Source: Bacteriovoracaceae bacterium
GTDB taxonomy: Bacteria > Bdellovibrionota > Bacteriovoracia > Bacteriovoracales > Bacteriovoracaceae
Direction: 5' to 3'
Assembly (NCBI GenBank): GCA_947450475.1
Contig: CANFVK010000002.1
Coordinates: forward strand, 544,279-608,278
DNA length: 64,000 nt
Shown: positions 55,885 to 64,000 of the stretch, one piece after another
Layout of the letters: each line of letters begins with the position of its first letter
Position numbering within the stretch: position 1 is the stretch's first letter
Notes under the pieces: generated by a model
Told to the model about the DNA's origin: nothing
Databases searched by the model: none
What the model saw: only the letters and a program-made list of their open reading frames with translations
Translations under genes and position numbers: made by a program

Positions 55885-55892
55885 ATGATCTC

Positions 55893-56267
55893 CTAAACCT
55901 GTATTCCGCTTTCTCTAATACTTTGAACAAGCGCCGCTATAACTCCGGTATATTTATAACCGGCTCTATCAAAAACTGCACTGCTTAAGTTTTTTTGTTT
56001 CATTATCGTGGCAATTTTAGTTCCAACTTTTTTAGCACCTTCAATGTTACAGCTTTCAGCTGCAGCAGCTTTTCCGAAAGTACTTACGGTAAACAAACTA
56101 ACTGATTTTGTATCATCAATGATTTGTACTGTTATGTGCTTATTGGATTTAGTTGCACAAATTCTTGGCCTTTCAGTTGTACCACTTATTTTATTTCTGA
56201 TCGTAAGACGTCTTTTTTGTCTTTGTTGATCTTTCTTATTTTTTACTTTTCCGTATTGCTTTCTCAT
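55893..56267 (-). CDS. rplR: 50S ribosomal protein L18
   Basis: A 124-residue 5S-rRNA-binding protein. It has [20 protein letters not shown] and ends [21 protein letters not shown], as in L18. It lies 2 nt downstream of rplF. Confidence 0.96.
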   Translation of the reverse strand: MRKQYGKVKNKKDQQRQKRRLTIRNKISGTTERPRICATKSNKHITVQIIDDTKSVSLFTVSTFGKAAAAESCNIEGAKKVGTKIATIMKQKNLSSAVFDRAGYKYTGVIAALVQSIRESGIQV

Positions 56268-56269
56268 AA

Positions 56270-56812
56270 CTATTTACCTTTACCGCCAGCCTTACCAGCT
56301 TTTCTAATAATTGTTTCATCAGTATACTTAACACCTTTGCCTTTATACGGCTCTGGTTTTCGAAATGATCTAACTTTAGCAGCTACCTGTCCAACAAGCT
56401 CCTTGTTTGAACCTTCGATATCTATTTGGTTTTTTGTCACTTTAGCCGTAATACCTACAGGCAAAATGTAATCAATTGGATGAGAATAACCTAAACTTAA
56501 ATTAAGTGTGGTTCCTGACACAGCTGCTTTGTAACCAACACCATTGAATTCAAGTGATTTTACAAATCCTGTGCTCACACCTACAACCATGTTGTTGATT
56601 TGAGTTCTTGCTGTTCCCCATTGAGACCTAGCGATGGTAGAATCATTAATTGGCTTTACATTAATTTGCTTACCAACGATTTCAGCTACAACTTGATCGT
56701 TTAGTTTTGCGGTCAAAGTACCCTTTGCCCCCTTAACAGTAACAACGCCATCAGTAATTTTAACTTCAACTTTTTCTGGTATATTTACAGGTACTTTTCC
56801 AATACGTGACAT
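56270..56812 (-). CDS. rplF: 50S ribosomal protein L6
   Basis: A 180-residue protein starting MSRIGKVPVNIPEKVEVKI, with GVSTGFVKSLEFNGVGYKA and the C-terminal RKPEPYKGKGVKY motif of L6. It lies between rpsH and rplR. Confidence 0.97.
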   Translation of the reverse strand: MSRIGKVPVNIPEKVEVKITDGVVTVKGAKGTLTAKLNDQVVAEIVGKQINVKPINDSTIARSQWGTARTQINNMVVGVSTGFVKSLEFNGVGYKAAVSGTTLNLSLGYSHPIDYILPVGITAKVTKNQIDIEGSNKELVGQVAAKVRSFRKPEPYKGKGVKYTDETIIRKAGKAGGKGK

Positions 56813-56827
56813 GACCTAATCTCCTAA

Positions 56828-57211
56828 CTACCAAACGTTGCAGAGAACTTCTCCGCCAACTTTATTTTTCTTTGCTTCTCTAGAAGACATTACTCCCTTA
56901 GAAGTAGAGACGATTGAAACACCTAACCCACTCATCACTCTCGCAAATGAATCATAGCTATTATATCTTCTTAAGCCAGGTCTAGAAACTCGACTTAGGC
57001 CTACGAGAGCGCCTTCTTTTAGAACAACTTTAATTTTTATGTCATTTGGTGCTTTTGCGATAATCTTAAAAGACTTTATAAAACCTTCATCTTTTAAAAC
57101 CTTGCAGATTGCAGCTTGTATCTTACTTGCAGGAAATTCTACTTTCTCGTGCCCAGCACTTACACCGTTTCTAATGACTGTTAACATGTTTGAAATTGGA
57201 TCTGTTTGCAT
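56828..57211 (-). CDS. rpsH: 30S ribosomal protein S8
   Basis: A 127-residue protein with DPISNMLTVIRNG at the start and VSTSKGVMSSREAKKNKVGG at the end, both S8 hallmarks. It lies between rpsN and rplF. Confidence 0.97.
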   Translation of the reverse strand: MQTDPISNMLTVIRNGVSAGHEKVEFPASKIQAAICKVLKDEGFIKSFKIIAKAPNDIKIKVVLKEGALVGLSRVSRPGLRRYNSYDSFARVMSGLGVSIVSTSKGVMSSREAKKNKVGGEVLCNVW

Positions 57212-57232
57212 ATATCGTCCTCTTAATCCTTA

Positions 57233-57418
57233 CTACCAGCTCGATTTCGTTACACCTGGAACCATCCCCTTTAAGGATAAAGTTCTAAAACACACTCTAC
57301 ATAATTTAAACATTCCAATAAAAGCTCTTGGTCTACCACAATGTTCACATCTGTTTCTATGTCTAACTTTAAATTTAGGTTTTTTATTATTCGCAATAAT
57401 TTTAGCTAATCTAGCCAT
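57233..57418 (-). CDS. rpsN: 30S ribosomal protein S14, zinc-binding type
   Basis: A 61-residue short S14 with four zinc cysteines ([20 protein letters not shown]) and a conserved [10 protein letters not shown] end. It lies between rplE and rpsH. Confidence 0.97.
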   Translation of the reverse strand: MARLAKIIANNKKPKFKVRHRNRCEHCGRPRAFIGMFKLCRVCFRTLSLKGMVPGVTKSSW

Positions 57419-57430
57419 TTAACTTCTCCG

Positions 57431-57970
57431 TTATTTTCTAAAAGGCATTCCAATCAGTGTTAGCAACTCTCTTCCTTCATCATTTGTATTAGCCGTTGTT
57501 ACTATAGAAATACCAAGGCCTCTAACTTTATCAATTTTATCGTAATTGATTTCCGGAAAAATAATTTGTTCCTTTAAGCCCAAAGTATAATTTCCCTTGC
57601 CATCGAAGCCCTTAGAAGAAACACCTCTGAAGTCTCTTACTCGTGGCAGGGAGATGGAAATCAATCTATCTAAAAACTCATACATTTTTTCTCCTCTTAA
57701 AGTTACCGATGCACCCAAAGGCATCCCTGCACGTACTTTAAAAGAAGCAATTGAAGTTTTTGCTCTTGCGACAACTGGCTTTTGACCAGTTATAGCTGCC
57801 AAATCATTGACAATTGAATCAACAACTTTTGAATTTGAAACTGAGTCTTTTGTTACACAATTCACAACAACTTTCTCAATTTTTGGAATCATGTGAACAT
57901 TAGAATAGCCAAACTTCTTAACGAGGGCTGGCACAACTTCACTTTTGTATATCTCTTTCATTCTACTCAT
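57431..57970 (-). CDS. rplE: 50S ribosomal protein L5
   Basis: A 179-residue 5S-rRNA-contacting protein. It has [44 protein letters not shown] and [15 protein letters not shown]. It lies between rplX and rpsN. Confidence 0.97.
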   Translation of the reverse strand: MSRMKEIYKSEVVPALVKKFGYSNVHMIPKIEKVVVNCVTKDSVSNSKVVDSIVNDLAAITGQKPVVARAKTSIASFKVRAGMPLGASVTLRGEKMYEFLDRLISISLPRVRDFRGVSSKGFDGKGNYTLGLKEQIIFPEINYDKIDKVRGLGISIVTTANTNDEGRELLTLIGMPFRK

Positions 57971-57979
57971 AAATCACCC

Positions 57980-58291
57980 TTAAATTACTGAACCACATTT
58001 TTTAGAAGTTCTAGCTTTCTTATTGTCTTTTCCCATAACGAACTTAACTTTGGTTGGTTTTTTAGTTTTAGGACTAATTAAAGAAACATTGCTAGAGTCG
58101 ATTGGCAAATTCTTAGTTACAAACCCTCCTTCTGGATTAGTTTGACTAGGCTTAATTGCTCTCTTAACTTCATTAACACCATCAACAGTAATCTTATTTG
58201 TTTTTCTGTTGATCGAAACAACTTTTCCAACTTTGCCAGCATTTTTTCCGGTTGTAACAACTACTTCATCATTTACTTTTAATTTTTTCAT
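57980..58291 (-). CDS. rplX: 50S ribosomal protein L24
   Basis: A 103-residue KOW-domain protein (NDEVVVTTGKNAGKVGKV) with GGFVTKNLPID. The ATG at 58291 has AAGG nine nt upstream; ATG 58297 in frame is too near that site. It lies between rplN and rplE. Confidence 0.95.
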   Translation of the reverse strand: MKKLKVNDEVVVTTGKNAGKVGKVVSINRKTNKITVDGVNEVKRAIKPSQTNPEGGFVTKNLPIDSSNVSLISPKTKKPTKVKFVMGKDNKKARTSKKCGSVI

Positions 58292-58310
58292 AACCATTTA
58301 CCTTAATTCT

Positions 58311-58679
58311 TTATAATACTTCAGGAGCAAGCGAGCAGATTTTTGTAAAGTTTTTTGCTCTCAACTCTCTAGCTACTGGCCCAAAAATACGTGTCCCTAT
58401 TGGTTCATTAGCATTATTGATGATTACAGCACTATTTGTATCGAATTGAATGTATGAACCATCCTCTCTTCTTACAGGATAAACTGTTCTCACGATAACT
58501 GCTTTTTTAACGTCACCTTTTTTAATTTTTCCACCAGTCATCGCTTGCTGAACAGCGACTACGATAATATCTCCAACGCCCGCAGATGTTCTTTTAGAAC
58601 CCCCAAGGACCTTGATACATGTTACGACTTTCGCTCCAGAGTTATCAGCAACATCTAGATTACTTTGCATTTGGATCAT
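58311..58679 (-). CDS. rplN: 50S ribosomal protein L14
   Basis: A 122-residue protein starting [17 protein letters not shown], with [10 protein letters not shown] and the end [29 protein letters not shown] precedes the ATG. It lies between rpsQ and rplX. Confidence 0.97.
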   Translation of the reverse strand: MIQMQSNLDVADNSGAKVVTCIKVLGGSKRTSAGVGDIIVVAVQQAMTGGKIKKGDVKKAVIVRTVYPVRREDGSYIQFDTNSAVIINNANEPIGTRIFGPVARELRAKNFTKICSLAPEVL

Positions 58680-58690
58680 ATAATTATCCC

Positions 58691-58939
58691 TTAGTTTACT
58701 TTAAATAATTCCCATTTCTTTAACTTCGAAAATGGTCTCGATTCAATAATTGTTACAGTATCACCAACTTTTGCCTTAGATGACTCGTCATGAACATGAT
58801 ATTTTTTCGATGTACTAACGAATTTACTATAGACTGCATCTTTAAATCTTCTTGTTACCTTAACAACGATTGTCTTTTCGTTTTTGTCACTAACAACGAT
58901 TCCATCAAGTGTTTTCTTAAAAGCTTTTTCCTGATTCAT
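58691..58939 (-). CDS. rpsQ: 30S ribosomal protein S17
   Basis: An 82-residue OB-fold protein with [18 protein letters not shown], the KKYHVHDE motif and [15 protein letters not shown]. It lies between rpmC and rplN. Confidence 0.96.
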   Translation of the reverse strand: MNQEKAFKKTLDGIVVSDKNEKTIVVKVTRRFKDAVYSKFVSTSKKYHVHDESSKAKVGDTVTIIESRPFSKLKKWELFKVN

Positions 58940-58950
58940 AATCCAATATC

Positions 58951-59142
58951 CTATTTTTTAAGCTGCTTGCTAAAAGTCATTATTCTAGCAATGTCTTTTT
59001 TTATTTGTTGCTTTCTGTGGGGTTTTTCACTCCCAGAAACTGAAGATTGAATTTTGAGAGTCAAAAGATCCTTTCTCATTTCAATCAGTTTTTTTGCAAC
59101 TTCTTTTTCATTTAATTTTTTTATATCATCAATTGTGATCAT
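58951..59142 (-). CDS. rpmC: 50S ribosomal protein L29
   Basis: A 63-residue coiled-coil protein at the tunnel exit, with [19 protein letters not shown] and [14 protein letters not shown] 59142 is used; the frame opens at TTG 59157 without support. It lies between rplP and rpsQ. Confidence 0.92.
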   Translation of the reverse strand: MITIDDIKKLNEKEVAKKLIEMRKDLLTLKIQSSVSGSEKPHRKQQIKKDIARIMTFSKQLKK

Positions 59143-59194
59143 TGTTATACTATCCAAAATAATTTATAGGCTTGCGCCTTATTACATTTTTTTA

Positions 59195-59614
59195 TTAATT
59201 CGACAAGGTTTCTTTTTTAACTACTTTAGTTTTTATAGGTAATTTATACATTGCCAACCTAAGTGCCTCTAAACTAATGTCAGCATCAAGCCCACCAACT
59301 TCAAATAATATTCTCCCTGGTCTAATTACTGCAACCCAAGTTTCAGGAGAACCTTTACCTCCACCCATTCTTACCTCTGCAGGCTTTCTTGAAAGGGATT
59401 TATCTGGAAATATTTTGATCCAAAGATTTCCACCGCGTTTCATTTTTCTTGAAATCGCAATTCTGGCTGCTTCAATTTGTCTATTTGTAATATAACCACA
59501 AGTTGTTGCTTGAAGACCGTATTCACCAAGGCTGATTTTGTTACCGCGAGTAGCAGCACCCATCATTCTACCTTTTTGCTGTTTTCTAAATCTTACTCTT
59601 TTAGGACTTAACAT
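59195..59614 (-). CDS. rplP: 50S ribosomal protein L16
   Basis: A 139-residue protein starting [17 protein letters not shown], with [22 protein letters not shown] and [10 protein letters not shown]. It lies between rpsC and rpmC. Confidence 0.97.
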   Translation of the reverse strand: MLSPKRVRFRKQQKGRMMGAATRGNKISLGEYGLQATTCGYITNRQIEAARIAISRKMKRGGNLWIKIFPDKSLSRKPAEVRMGGGKGSPETWVAVIRPGRILFEVGGLDADISLEALRLAMYKLPIKTKVVKKETLSN

Positions 59615-59650
59615 GAGAAACCTCTAATAATATAAAAATTTACTTAAAAT

Positions 59651-60277
59651 CTATTTGTAGATTTCGCCCTTATAAACCCATACTTTTACACCAATAAGAC
59701 CATATGTCGTCATAGCTTCAGCTGTGTTATAATCGATATCTGCTCTAAGTGTATGCAGGGGAACCTTTCTTTCAGCATACCCCTCAGTTCTCGCCATTTC
59801 TGCTCCACCAAGACGACCTGATGTTCTTACCTTTATTCCCTTTACACCAGCTCTAAAAGCCGACTGCATAACTTTTTTCATAGCTCTTCTGAAGGCTACG
59901 CGCTTTTCAAGTTGCTGAGCAATATTTTCAGCAATCAGCTTTGCATCAGCATCTGGTCTCTTGACTTCAGCAATGTTGAAAATCAAAGTTCCAGAAGTCA
60001 TTTTCTTGAGATCATTTCTTATTTTCTCAATCCCAGTTCCTTTTTTACCAATAGCAATACCCGGCTTCGCAGTATTAACGGTTACTTTAACCTGGTCTGA
60101 AGTTCTTGAAATATCAATGCTTGCAACTGCAGCACTTTTCATATTTTTTTCAATATAAGCTCTCATTTTGAGATCTTCATGCAATAAATCTGCATATTTG
60201 TCTTTTGCATACCAGCTTGAGTGCCAAGACTTGATATAACCTAATCTAAAACCGTAAGGATGTACTTTTTGTCCCAT
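59651..60277 (-). CDS. rpsC: 30S ribosomal protein S3
   Basis: A 208-residue protein with the start [18 protein letters not shown], a KH domain with [15 protein letters not shown], and the C-terminal [20 protein letters not shown]. It lies between rplV and rplP. Confidence 0.97.
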   Translation of the reverse strand: MGQKVHPYGFRLGYIKSWHSSWYAKDKYADLLHEDLKMRAYIEKNMKSAAVASIDISRTSDQVKVTVNTAKPGIAIGKKGTGIEKIRNDLKKMTSGTLIFNIAEVKRPDADAKLIAENIAQQLEKRVAFRRAMKKVMQSAFRAGVKGIKVRTSGRLGGAEMARTEGYAERKVPLHTLRADIDYNTAEAMTTYGLIGVKVWVYKGEIYK

Positions 60278-60287
60278 TTATCCCTTC

Positions 60288-60623
60288 CTATGCTTCTTTT
60301 AAAACAACTGTTACGTGACTTGTTCTTTTTCTAATCTTGTAAGCGCGACCTTGAGCTCTTGGCATAATTCTTTTTAGCATTGGCCCTTCATCTGTGAAGA
60401 TGGATCCAATTACAATATTATCAAGATCGTACTTGTTTGATTCATTTGCGATTGCAAGTCCACTATTAATTAATTTCGTAAGAACTATTGCGATTTCTTT
60501 TTTTTCGCAAAATCTTAAGATTTTAATTGCATCAGCAGCTTTTTTGTTTCTTATCAAGTCACAAACCTGTCTGATTTTTCTTGGTGCAATTCCAACATTA
60601 CTATTTTTAACTTTAATGGCCAT
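60288..60623 (-). CDS. rplV: 50S ribosomal protein L22
   Basis: A 111-residue protein of the exit tunnel, with IAPRKIRQVCDLIRNKKAADA and the tunnel-loop end MPRAQGRAYKIRKRTSHVTVVL. It lies between rpsS and rpsC. Confidence 0.96.
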   Translation of the reverse strand: MAIKVKNSNVGIAPRKIRQVCDLIRNKKAADAIKILRFCEKKEIAIVLTKLINSGLAIANESNKYDLDNIVIGSIFTDEGPMLKRIMPRAQGRAYKIRKRTSHVTVVLKEA

Positions 60624-60642
60624 AAGCCCCTCTCTAAATTAA

Positions 60643-60927
60643 TTATTTCTTAGCAACTTTCTTATCGGCGCCGTGGCCATGGAAAGTTCTTGTTAATGCA
60701 AATTCTCCAAGTTTATGCCCAATCATGTTATCGGTAACATAAACTGGAATAAATTTCTTTCCATTATGTACTGCAAACGTAATTCCAATAAACTCTGGAA
60801 CAACTGTTGAACGGCGAGACCAGGTCTTAATAACTTTGCTAGCTTTATTGGAATCATTTGAAATCGCGATTACCTTTTTAAGCAAATGTGTATCAACGAA
60901 AGGTCCTTTCTTAAGCGATCGAGCCAT
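60643..60927 (-). CDS. rpsS: 30S ribosomal protein S19
   Basis: A 94-residue protein starting [19 protein letters not shown], with [22 protein letters not shown] and [14 protein letters not shown]. It lies between rplB and rplV. Confidence 0.97.
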   Translation of the reverse strand: MARSLKKGPFVDTHLLKKVIAISNDSNKASKVIKTWSRRSTVVPEFIGITFAVHNGKKFIPVYVTDNMIGHKLGEFALTRTFHGHGADKKVAKK

Positions 60928-60944
60928 AAAAAAAACTCCCTATA

Positions 60945-61769
60945 TTATTTTCTTCTCTTAACGATGAATTTATTTGTTCTTTTATTCTTACGAGTTTTAA
61001 AGCCTCTCGTTTGAACTCCCCAAGGAGTACATGGATGTCTACCACCAGAAGTGCGGCCTTCACCACCCCCCAACGGGTGATCTACTGGGTTCATAACAAC
61101 ACCACGAACCGTTGGTCTAACGCCAAGTTTTCTGACGATACCAGCTTTTCCACGATTAACTTTTTCATGGTCAAGGTTTCCAACTTGTCCGATTGTCGCC
61201 CGGCAGTTACTTTTAACTTTTCTTAATTCACCGGATGGCATTCTCAAAAGAGCAACTTCGCCCTCTTTTGCCATAACTTGTACATACGAACCAGCTGATC
61301 TGGCAATTTGTCCACCGGCACCAGGACTCAACTCTACGTTATGAACTAATGTACCAACGGGTATATCGCTTAATAGTTTTGAGTTCCCAACTTTGATATC
61401 TGCAGTAGTCGAAGAAATAACAACATCTCCAACAACAAGTCCCAAAGGAGCAAGGATAAAACTGGTAGCACCATCAGCATAAACAACTAGCGCCAAATTG
61501 CAGGTACGATTTGGATCGTAGCAGATTGCTTTTACGGTTGCTGGTATTTCAAGCTTATTTCTTTTGAAGTCAATAATTCTATATTTTTGTTTTACTCCGC
61601 CACCTTGATGACGAACAGTAATTCTTCCGTGGTTATTACGCCCGGCTTGAATTTTTTTGATTTCTAAAAGTTTACTAGGAATGTGAACACCTTTTGTAAG
61701 GTCCTTACTATCCATTACTTGTTTTTTTCTTAGAGTAGGGGTAACTGGTTTAAATTTTTTAATTCCCAT
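60945..61769 (-). CDS. rplB: 50S ribosomal protein L2
   Basis: A 274-residue protein with [20 protein letters not shown] and the C-terminal region [20 protein letters not shown], which includes the conserved His near the peptidyl-transferase centre. It lies between rplW and rpsS. Confidence 0.98.
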   Translation of the reverse strand: MGIKKFKPVTPTLRKKQVMDSKDLTKGVHIPSKLLEIKKIQAGRNNHGRITVRHQGGGVKQKYRIIDFKRNKLEIPATVKAICYDPNRTCNLALVVYADGATSFILAPLGLVVGDVVISSTTADIKVGNSKLLSDIPVGTLVHNVELSPGAGGQIARSAGSYVQVMAKEGEVALLRMPSGELRKVKSNCRATIGQVGNLDHEKVNRGKAGIVRKLGVRPTVRGVVMNPVDHPLGGGEGRTSGGRHPCTPWGVQTRGFKTRKNKRTNKFIVKRRK

Positions 61770-61792
61770 ATATTATCCTTAAAATTTCTTAA

Positions 61793-62083
61793 CTAAATTC
61801 CTTTAAAAAACTCAATCTTTTGTCCTTGTGCTAATTGAACAAGGGCTTTCTTATAAGAAGACAACTTCTTAGTTGATTTTGAAGTTCTTTTTGTTTTACC
61901 TGGTATGATTGCAGTTTTAATTGCTACAACCTTTACATCATAAAATGATTCAATCGCATTCTTGATTTGGTTTTTGTTTGCCTTCAAATTAACTACAAAT
62001 CCATATCTATTGTTTGCTTCTGAATCAGCGGAAACTTTTTCAGTGATTAAAGGTTTTACTATTACATCATTAATTGCAGACAT
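61793..62083 (-). CDS. rplW: 50S ribosomal protein L23
   Basis: A 96-residue exit-site protein with VIVKPLITEKVS, then YGFVVNLKANKNQIKNAIE and VKVVAIKTA. It lies between rplD and rplB, 2 nt after rplD. Confidence 0.95.
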   Translation of the reverse strand: MSAINDVIVKPLITEKVSADSEANNRYGFVVNLKANKNQIKNAIESFYDVKVVAIKTAIIPGKTKRTSKSTKKLSSYKKALVQLAQGQKIEFFKGI

Positions 62084-62085
62084 GA

Positions 62086-62703
62086 TTACACCAACTTTTT
62101 AGCAAGCTTTTCAAAAGCTTGTTTTTCAATAATTAAGTTCTCGTATTTAACTGCTTCATAAACACTCATGCTATCAACAGAAAGCGCTTTTGCAGTTCTA
62201 AGATTTTTTGTAGCTCTAATTACCAAACTTGAAGCGTCAGAAGTGACGATCAACGAGTTTAGTAAGTTTTTTGACTCCAAAAGATTATATATTTCTTTTG
62301 TTTTACCAGTTGAAGTTAAAGTATCGACCACAATCAACTTTCCAGCCAGTTGCTTATCAACTACGACTGAACGTAGAGCATTCAGCACAACTTTTTTGTT
62401 AACTTTTTGCTCATATGATCTTGGTTGTGGACCAAAAACAGTTCCCCCTCCAGGCATCAATGGCGAGCGTGTCGAACCTTGACGAGCATTACCCGTTCCC
62501 TTTTGCTTAAATGGCTTTTTACCGCCACCGCGAACTTCAGACTTTCCCTTAGTTTTAGCAGTACCTTGTCTTCTTGAAGCAAGGGTTGCTTTGACAACCT
62601 GATGAACAACTGGAACATTGATTGACTCAGGAGTAAATTCAAGTTCAACTTTAATTTTTTCTTTATTTTCAAATTTATTATTTAATACATTTATTTCTGT
62701 CAT
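62086..62703 (-). CDS. rplD: 50S ribosomal protein L4
   Basis: A 205-residue protein with the long tunnel loop ARQGSTRSPLMPGGGTVFGP following RGGGKKPFKQKGTG, and a normal C-terminal domain. In some bacteria L4 represses its own S10 operon. It lies between rplC and rplW. Confidence 0.96.
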   Translation of the reverse strand: MTEINVLNNKFENKEKIKVELEFTPESINVPVVHQVVKATLASRRQGTAKTKGKSEVRGGGKKPFKQKGTGNARQGSTRSPLMPGGGTVFGPQPRSYEQKVNKKVVLNALRSVVVDKQLAGKLIVVDTLTSTGKTKEIYNLLESKNLLNSLIVTSDASSLVIRATKNLRTAKALSVDSMSVYEAVKYENLIIEKQAFEKLAKKLV

Positions 62704-62715
62704 TTTAGACCTCTA

Positions 62716-63369
62716 CTATTTCTTCTTAAGAGCTTTGGATATTTTAATAAAACCTTCTTTAGCCCCAGGAACAGATCCTTTTAGAAGGAGATATCCCTTT
62801 GCAAGATTTACTTCAACCACAACTATGTTTTGAACTGTCTTATTATCAGTACCCATATGGCCTGGCATTTTCTTGTTCTTGAAAACCCGACCAGGAGTTG
62901 CTCTGTTACCAATTGAACCCACTCTTCTATGAAAATGTGATCCATGAGAAGCTGGTCCACCACGGAAATTGTATCGCTTCATGACCCCGGCAAAACCTTT
63001 TCCCTTTGACTCACCTGTAACATCAACATATGTTCCAGCAGCAAAAGTATCGACCGCTACTTCTTTTCCAAGATTAGCTGTATCAACTATTTCTGATTTT
63101 ACTTCAGAGAAATGTGTTACGTTTTGTGAAACACCAGCTTTCGCCAGTATTCCCTTATTAGGTTTATTGAGAAGAGCCTCACGTTTTTCACCATAGCCGA
63201 CCTGGTAAGCATTATAGCCATCCTTTTCGCTAGTCTTAACCTGAGTGATGAGATTAGGGATAATTTTAATTACAGTAACTGGAATGTGGTTTCCGTTTTC
63301 ATCAAAAACTCTAGTCATTCCTGCCTTTACGCCATATACGGCGTCTAAAGCGATCTTTGCATCAGACAT
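62716..63369 (-). CDS. rplC: 50S ribosomal protein L3
   Basis: A 217-residue protein with VYGVKAGMTRVFDENGNHIPVTVI, the GKGFAGVMKRYNFRGGPASHGS block and VGSIGNRATPGRVFKNKKMPGHMG in the C-terminal half. GGAGG five nt before ATG 63369 fixes the start; the frame opens at GTG 63381. It follows rpsJ after 84 nt. Confidence 0.97.
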   Translation of the reverse strand: MSDAKIALDAVYGVKAGMTRVFDENGNHIPVTVIKIIPNLITQVKTSEKDGYNAYQVGYGEKREALLNKPNKGILAKAGVSQNVTHFSEVKSEIVDTANLGKEVAVDTFAAGTYVDVTGESKGKGFAGVMKRYNFRGGPASHGSHFHRRVGSIGNRATPGRVFKNKKMPGHMGTDNKTVQNIVVVEVNLAKGYLLLKGSVPGAKEGFIKISKALKKK

Positions 63370-63453
63370 TTTTTCCTCCACAGCATCACCCTACTCTAAG
63401 GGATGCGTACATGGTTATTATTATTTTTAGATCAGAAAAGTTTAATTGTTTTA

Positions 63454-63762
63454 CTAGTACTTTATCTCTACGTCAACACCAGATGATAAATCAAGCTTCA
63501 TAAGCTGATCAATTGTCTGTTGGGTTGGCTCAATTATATCAACCAATCTTTTATGAGTTCTCATTTCGAACTGCTCTCTTGATTTTTTATCAATATGTGG
63601 TGAACGAAGTACTGTAAATTTATTTATTTCAGTCGGTAGAGGAATTGGCCCAGCAACACGAGCTCCTGTTTCCTTTGCAGTTTGGACGATTTCGTTAACA
63701 GAAGTGTCCAAAAGCTTATGATCATAGGCACGCAACTTGATTCTTAGTCTACTAGCTTTCAT
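63454..63762 (-). CDS. rpsJ: 30S ribosomal protein S10
   Basis: A 102-residue protein with [36 protein letters not shown] and [14 protein letters not shown]. It opens the S10 operon, 88 nt after tuf, behind a hairpin at 63810-63834. AAGGAT precedes the ATG. Confidence 0.97.
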   Translation of the reverse strand: MKASRLRIKLRAYDHKLLDTSVNEIVQTAKETGARVAGPIPLPTEINKFTVLRSPHIDKKSREQFEMRTHKRLVDIIEPTQQTIDQLMKLDLSSGVDVEIKY

Positions 63763-63809
63763 AATATTTGTTGATCCTTATATTTTTGTTTTTGACTTTT
63801 TATTTTATA

Positions 63810-63834
63810 TACGGCCCCTTGTCAAGAGACCGTA
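63810..63834 (-). promoter_or_regulatory. RNA hairpin in the tuf-rpsJ gap, overlapping a TTGACA box
   Basis: On the minus strand TACGGTCTCTT can pair with AAGGGGCCGTA over 11 positions around GAC, using two G-U wobbles. The plus strand would have two C-A mismatches, so the structure favours the tuf-to-rpsJ RNA. There is no U-tract, so it is not a standard terminator. The loop side includes TTGACA with TAAAAA 17 nt later, so a promoter for the S10 operon is the rival reading. Confidence 0.45.
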
Positions 63835-63850
63835 CTTCTTTTTTTAAAAA

Positions 63851-64000
63851 TTAATCTAGAATTTCAGCAACTGTACCAGCGCCAATCGTTCTACCACCCT
63901 CACGGATTGCGAAACGAAGTGACTTTTCCATCGCTACCTTAGAAATCAACTCAACTTTAAAAGTTGTGTTATCTCCAGGCATTACCATCTCTACTCCCGC
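63851..64000 (-). CDS. tuf: Elongation factor Tu, C-terminal end (5' part outside window)
   Basis: The last 49 codons of EF-Tu with the stop at 63851. The sequence includes [16 protein letters not shown] and [19 protein letters not shown], the conserved domain 3 end. The start lies beyond the right edge of the window. tuf upstream of rpsJ is the usual str/S10 order. Confidence 0.96.
   Translation of the reverse strand, partial: AGVEMVMPGDNTTFKVELISKVAMEKSLRFAIREGGRTIGAGTVAEILD

Noticed and set aside
1..64000. Insertion sequences, CRISPR arrays, tRNA and rRNA genes
   Set aside because: No transposase, direct-repeat array or RNA gene pattern was seen on reading the window; a covariance-model search could still find a small RNA I missed.

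Overview
The window is AT-rich and densely coded. It suggests a Gram-negative bacterium, plausibly of the Bdellovibrionota/Bacteriovoracia kind. The reasons are a grpE-dnaK-dnaJ order with a sigma-32-like promoter, a sigma-54 activator, a periplasmic thioredoxin-like protein, Wzm/Wzt-type export genes, a propionyl-CoA/methylmalonyl-CoA pathway and zinc-ribbon forms of S14 and L36. This assignment is inference from gene content; no tree could be made. No insertion sequence, tRNA, rRNA or CRISPR array was seen, and no stretch above 300 bases lacks a gene.

Layout. 1-2163: the end of a secreted-type FG-GAP/UnbV repeat protein. 2192-5864: dnaJ, dnaK, grpE on the minus strand. 6003-27788: a 22-kb accessory island. 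27801-35346: hemW, an M16 peptidase, a protein of unknown function, and methylmalonyl-CoA mutase with its MeaB chaperone. 35355-44019: a lone TRAP binding protein, a Dlt-like acylation set (SGNH protein, ligase fused to a carrier domain, MBOAT), an NMT1/Tau-type ABC importer and a second Asp/Asn-hydroxylase-like gene. 44046-49925: the propionyl-CoA carboxylase subunits, a sigma-54 activator and a TlpA-like thioredoxin. 49966-64000: the alpha, spc and S10 ribosomal operons on the minus strand, ending in the 3' end of tuf. rpsD is missing from its usual place between rpsK and rpoA.

The island at 6.0-27.8 kb is the most unusual part. It holds four radical SAM proteins, one of them fused to an HExxH metallopeptidase-like domain, and a free-standing SPASM-like domain. 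It also has an HPr-kinase-like protein, a UnbU/RnfD-like membrane protein next to a UnbV/CRTAC1-like FG-GAP protein, and an ABC exporter. Three glycosyltransferase genes are each followed by a member of one unrecognised protein family. Finally there is a PqqD-like recognition protein and an Asp/Asn-hydroxylase-like gene. A 59-codon gene at 24890-25069, ending in Cys-Tyr, lies 3 nt upstream of the PqqD-like gene and fits a RiPP precursor. Together these look like a pathway for a radical-SAM-modified, glycosylated and hydroxylated peptide that is exported or used as a redox cofactor. The parts are visible in the sequence; the joint function is inference.

Regulatory features worth noting are a long inverted repeat that would pair with the ribosome binding site of the propionyl-CoA carboxylase gene, a sigma-28-like promoter before the sigma-54 activator, and four convincing intrinsic terminators.
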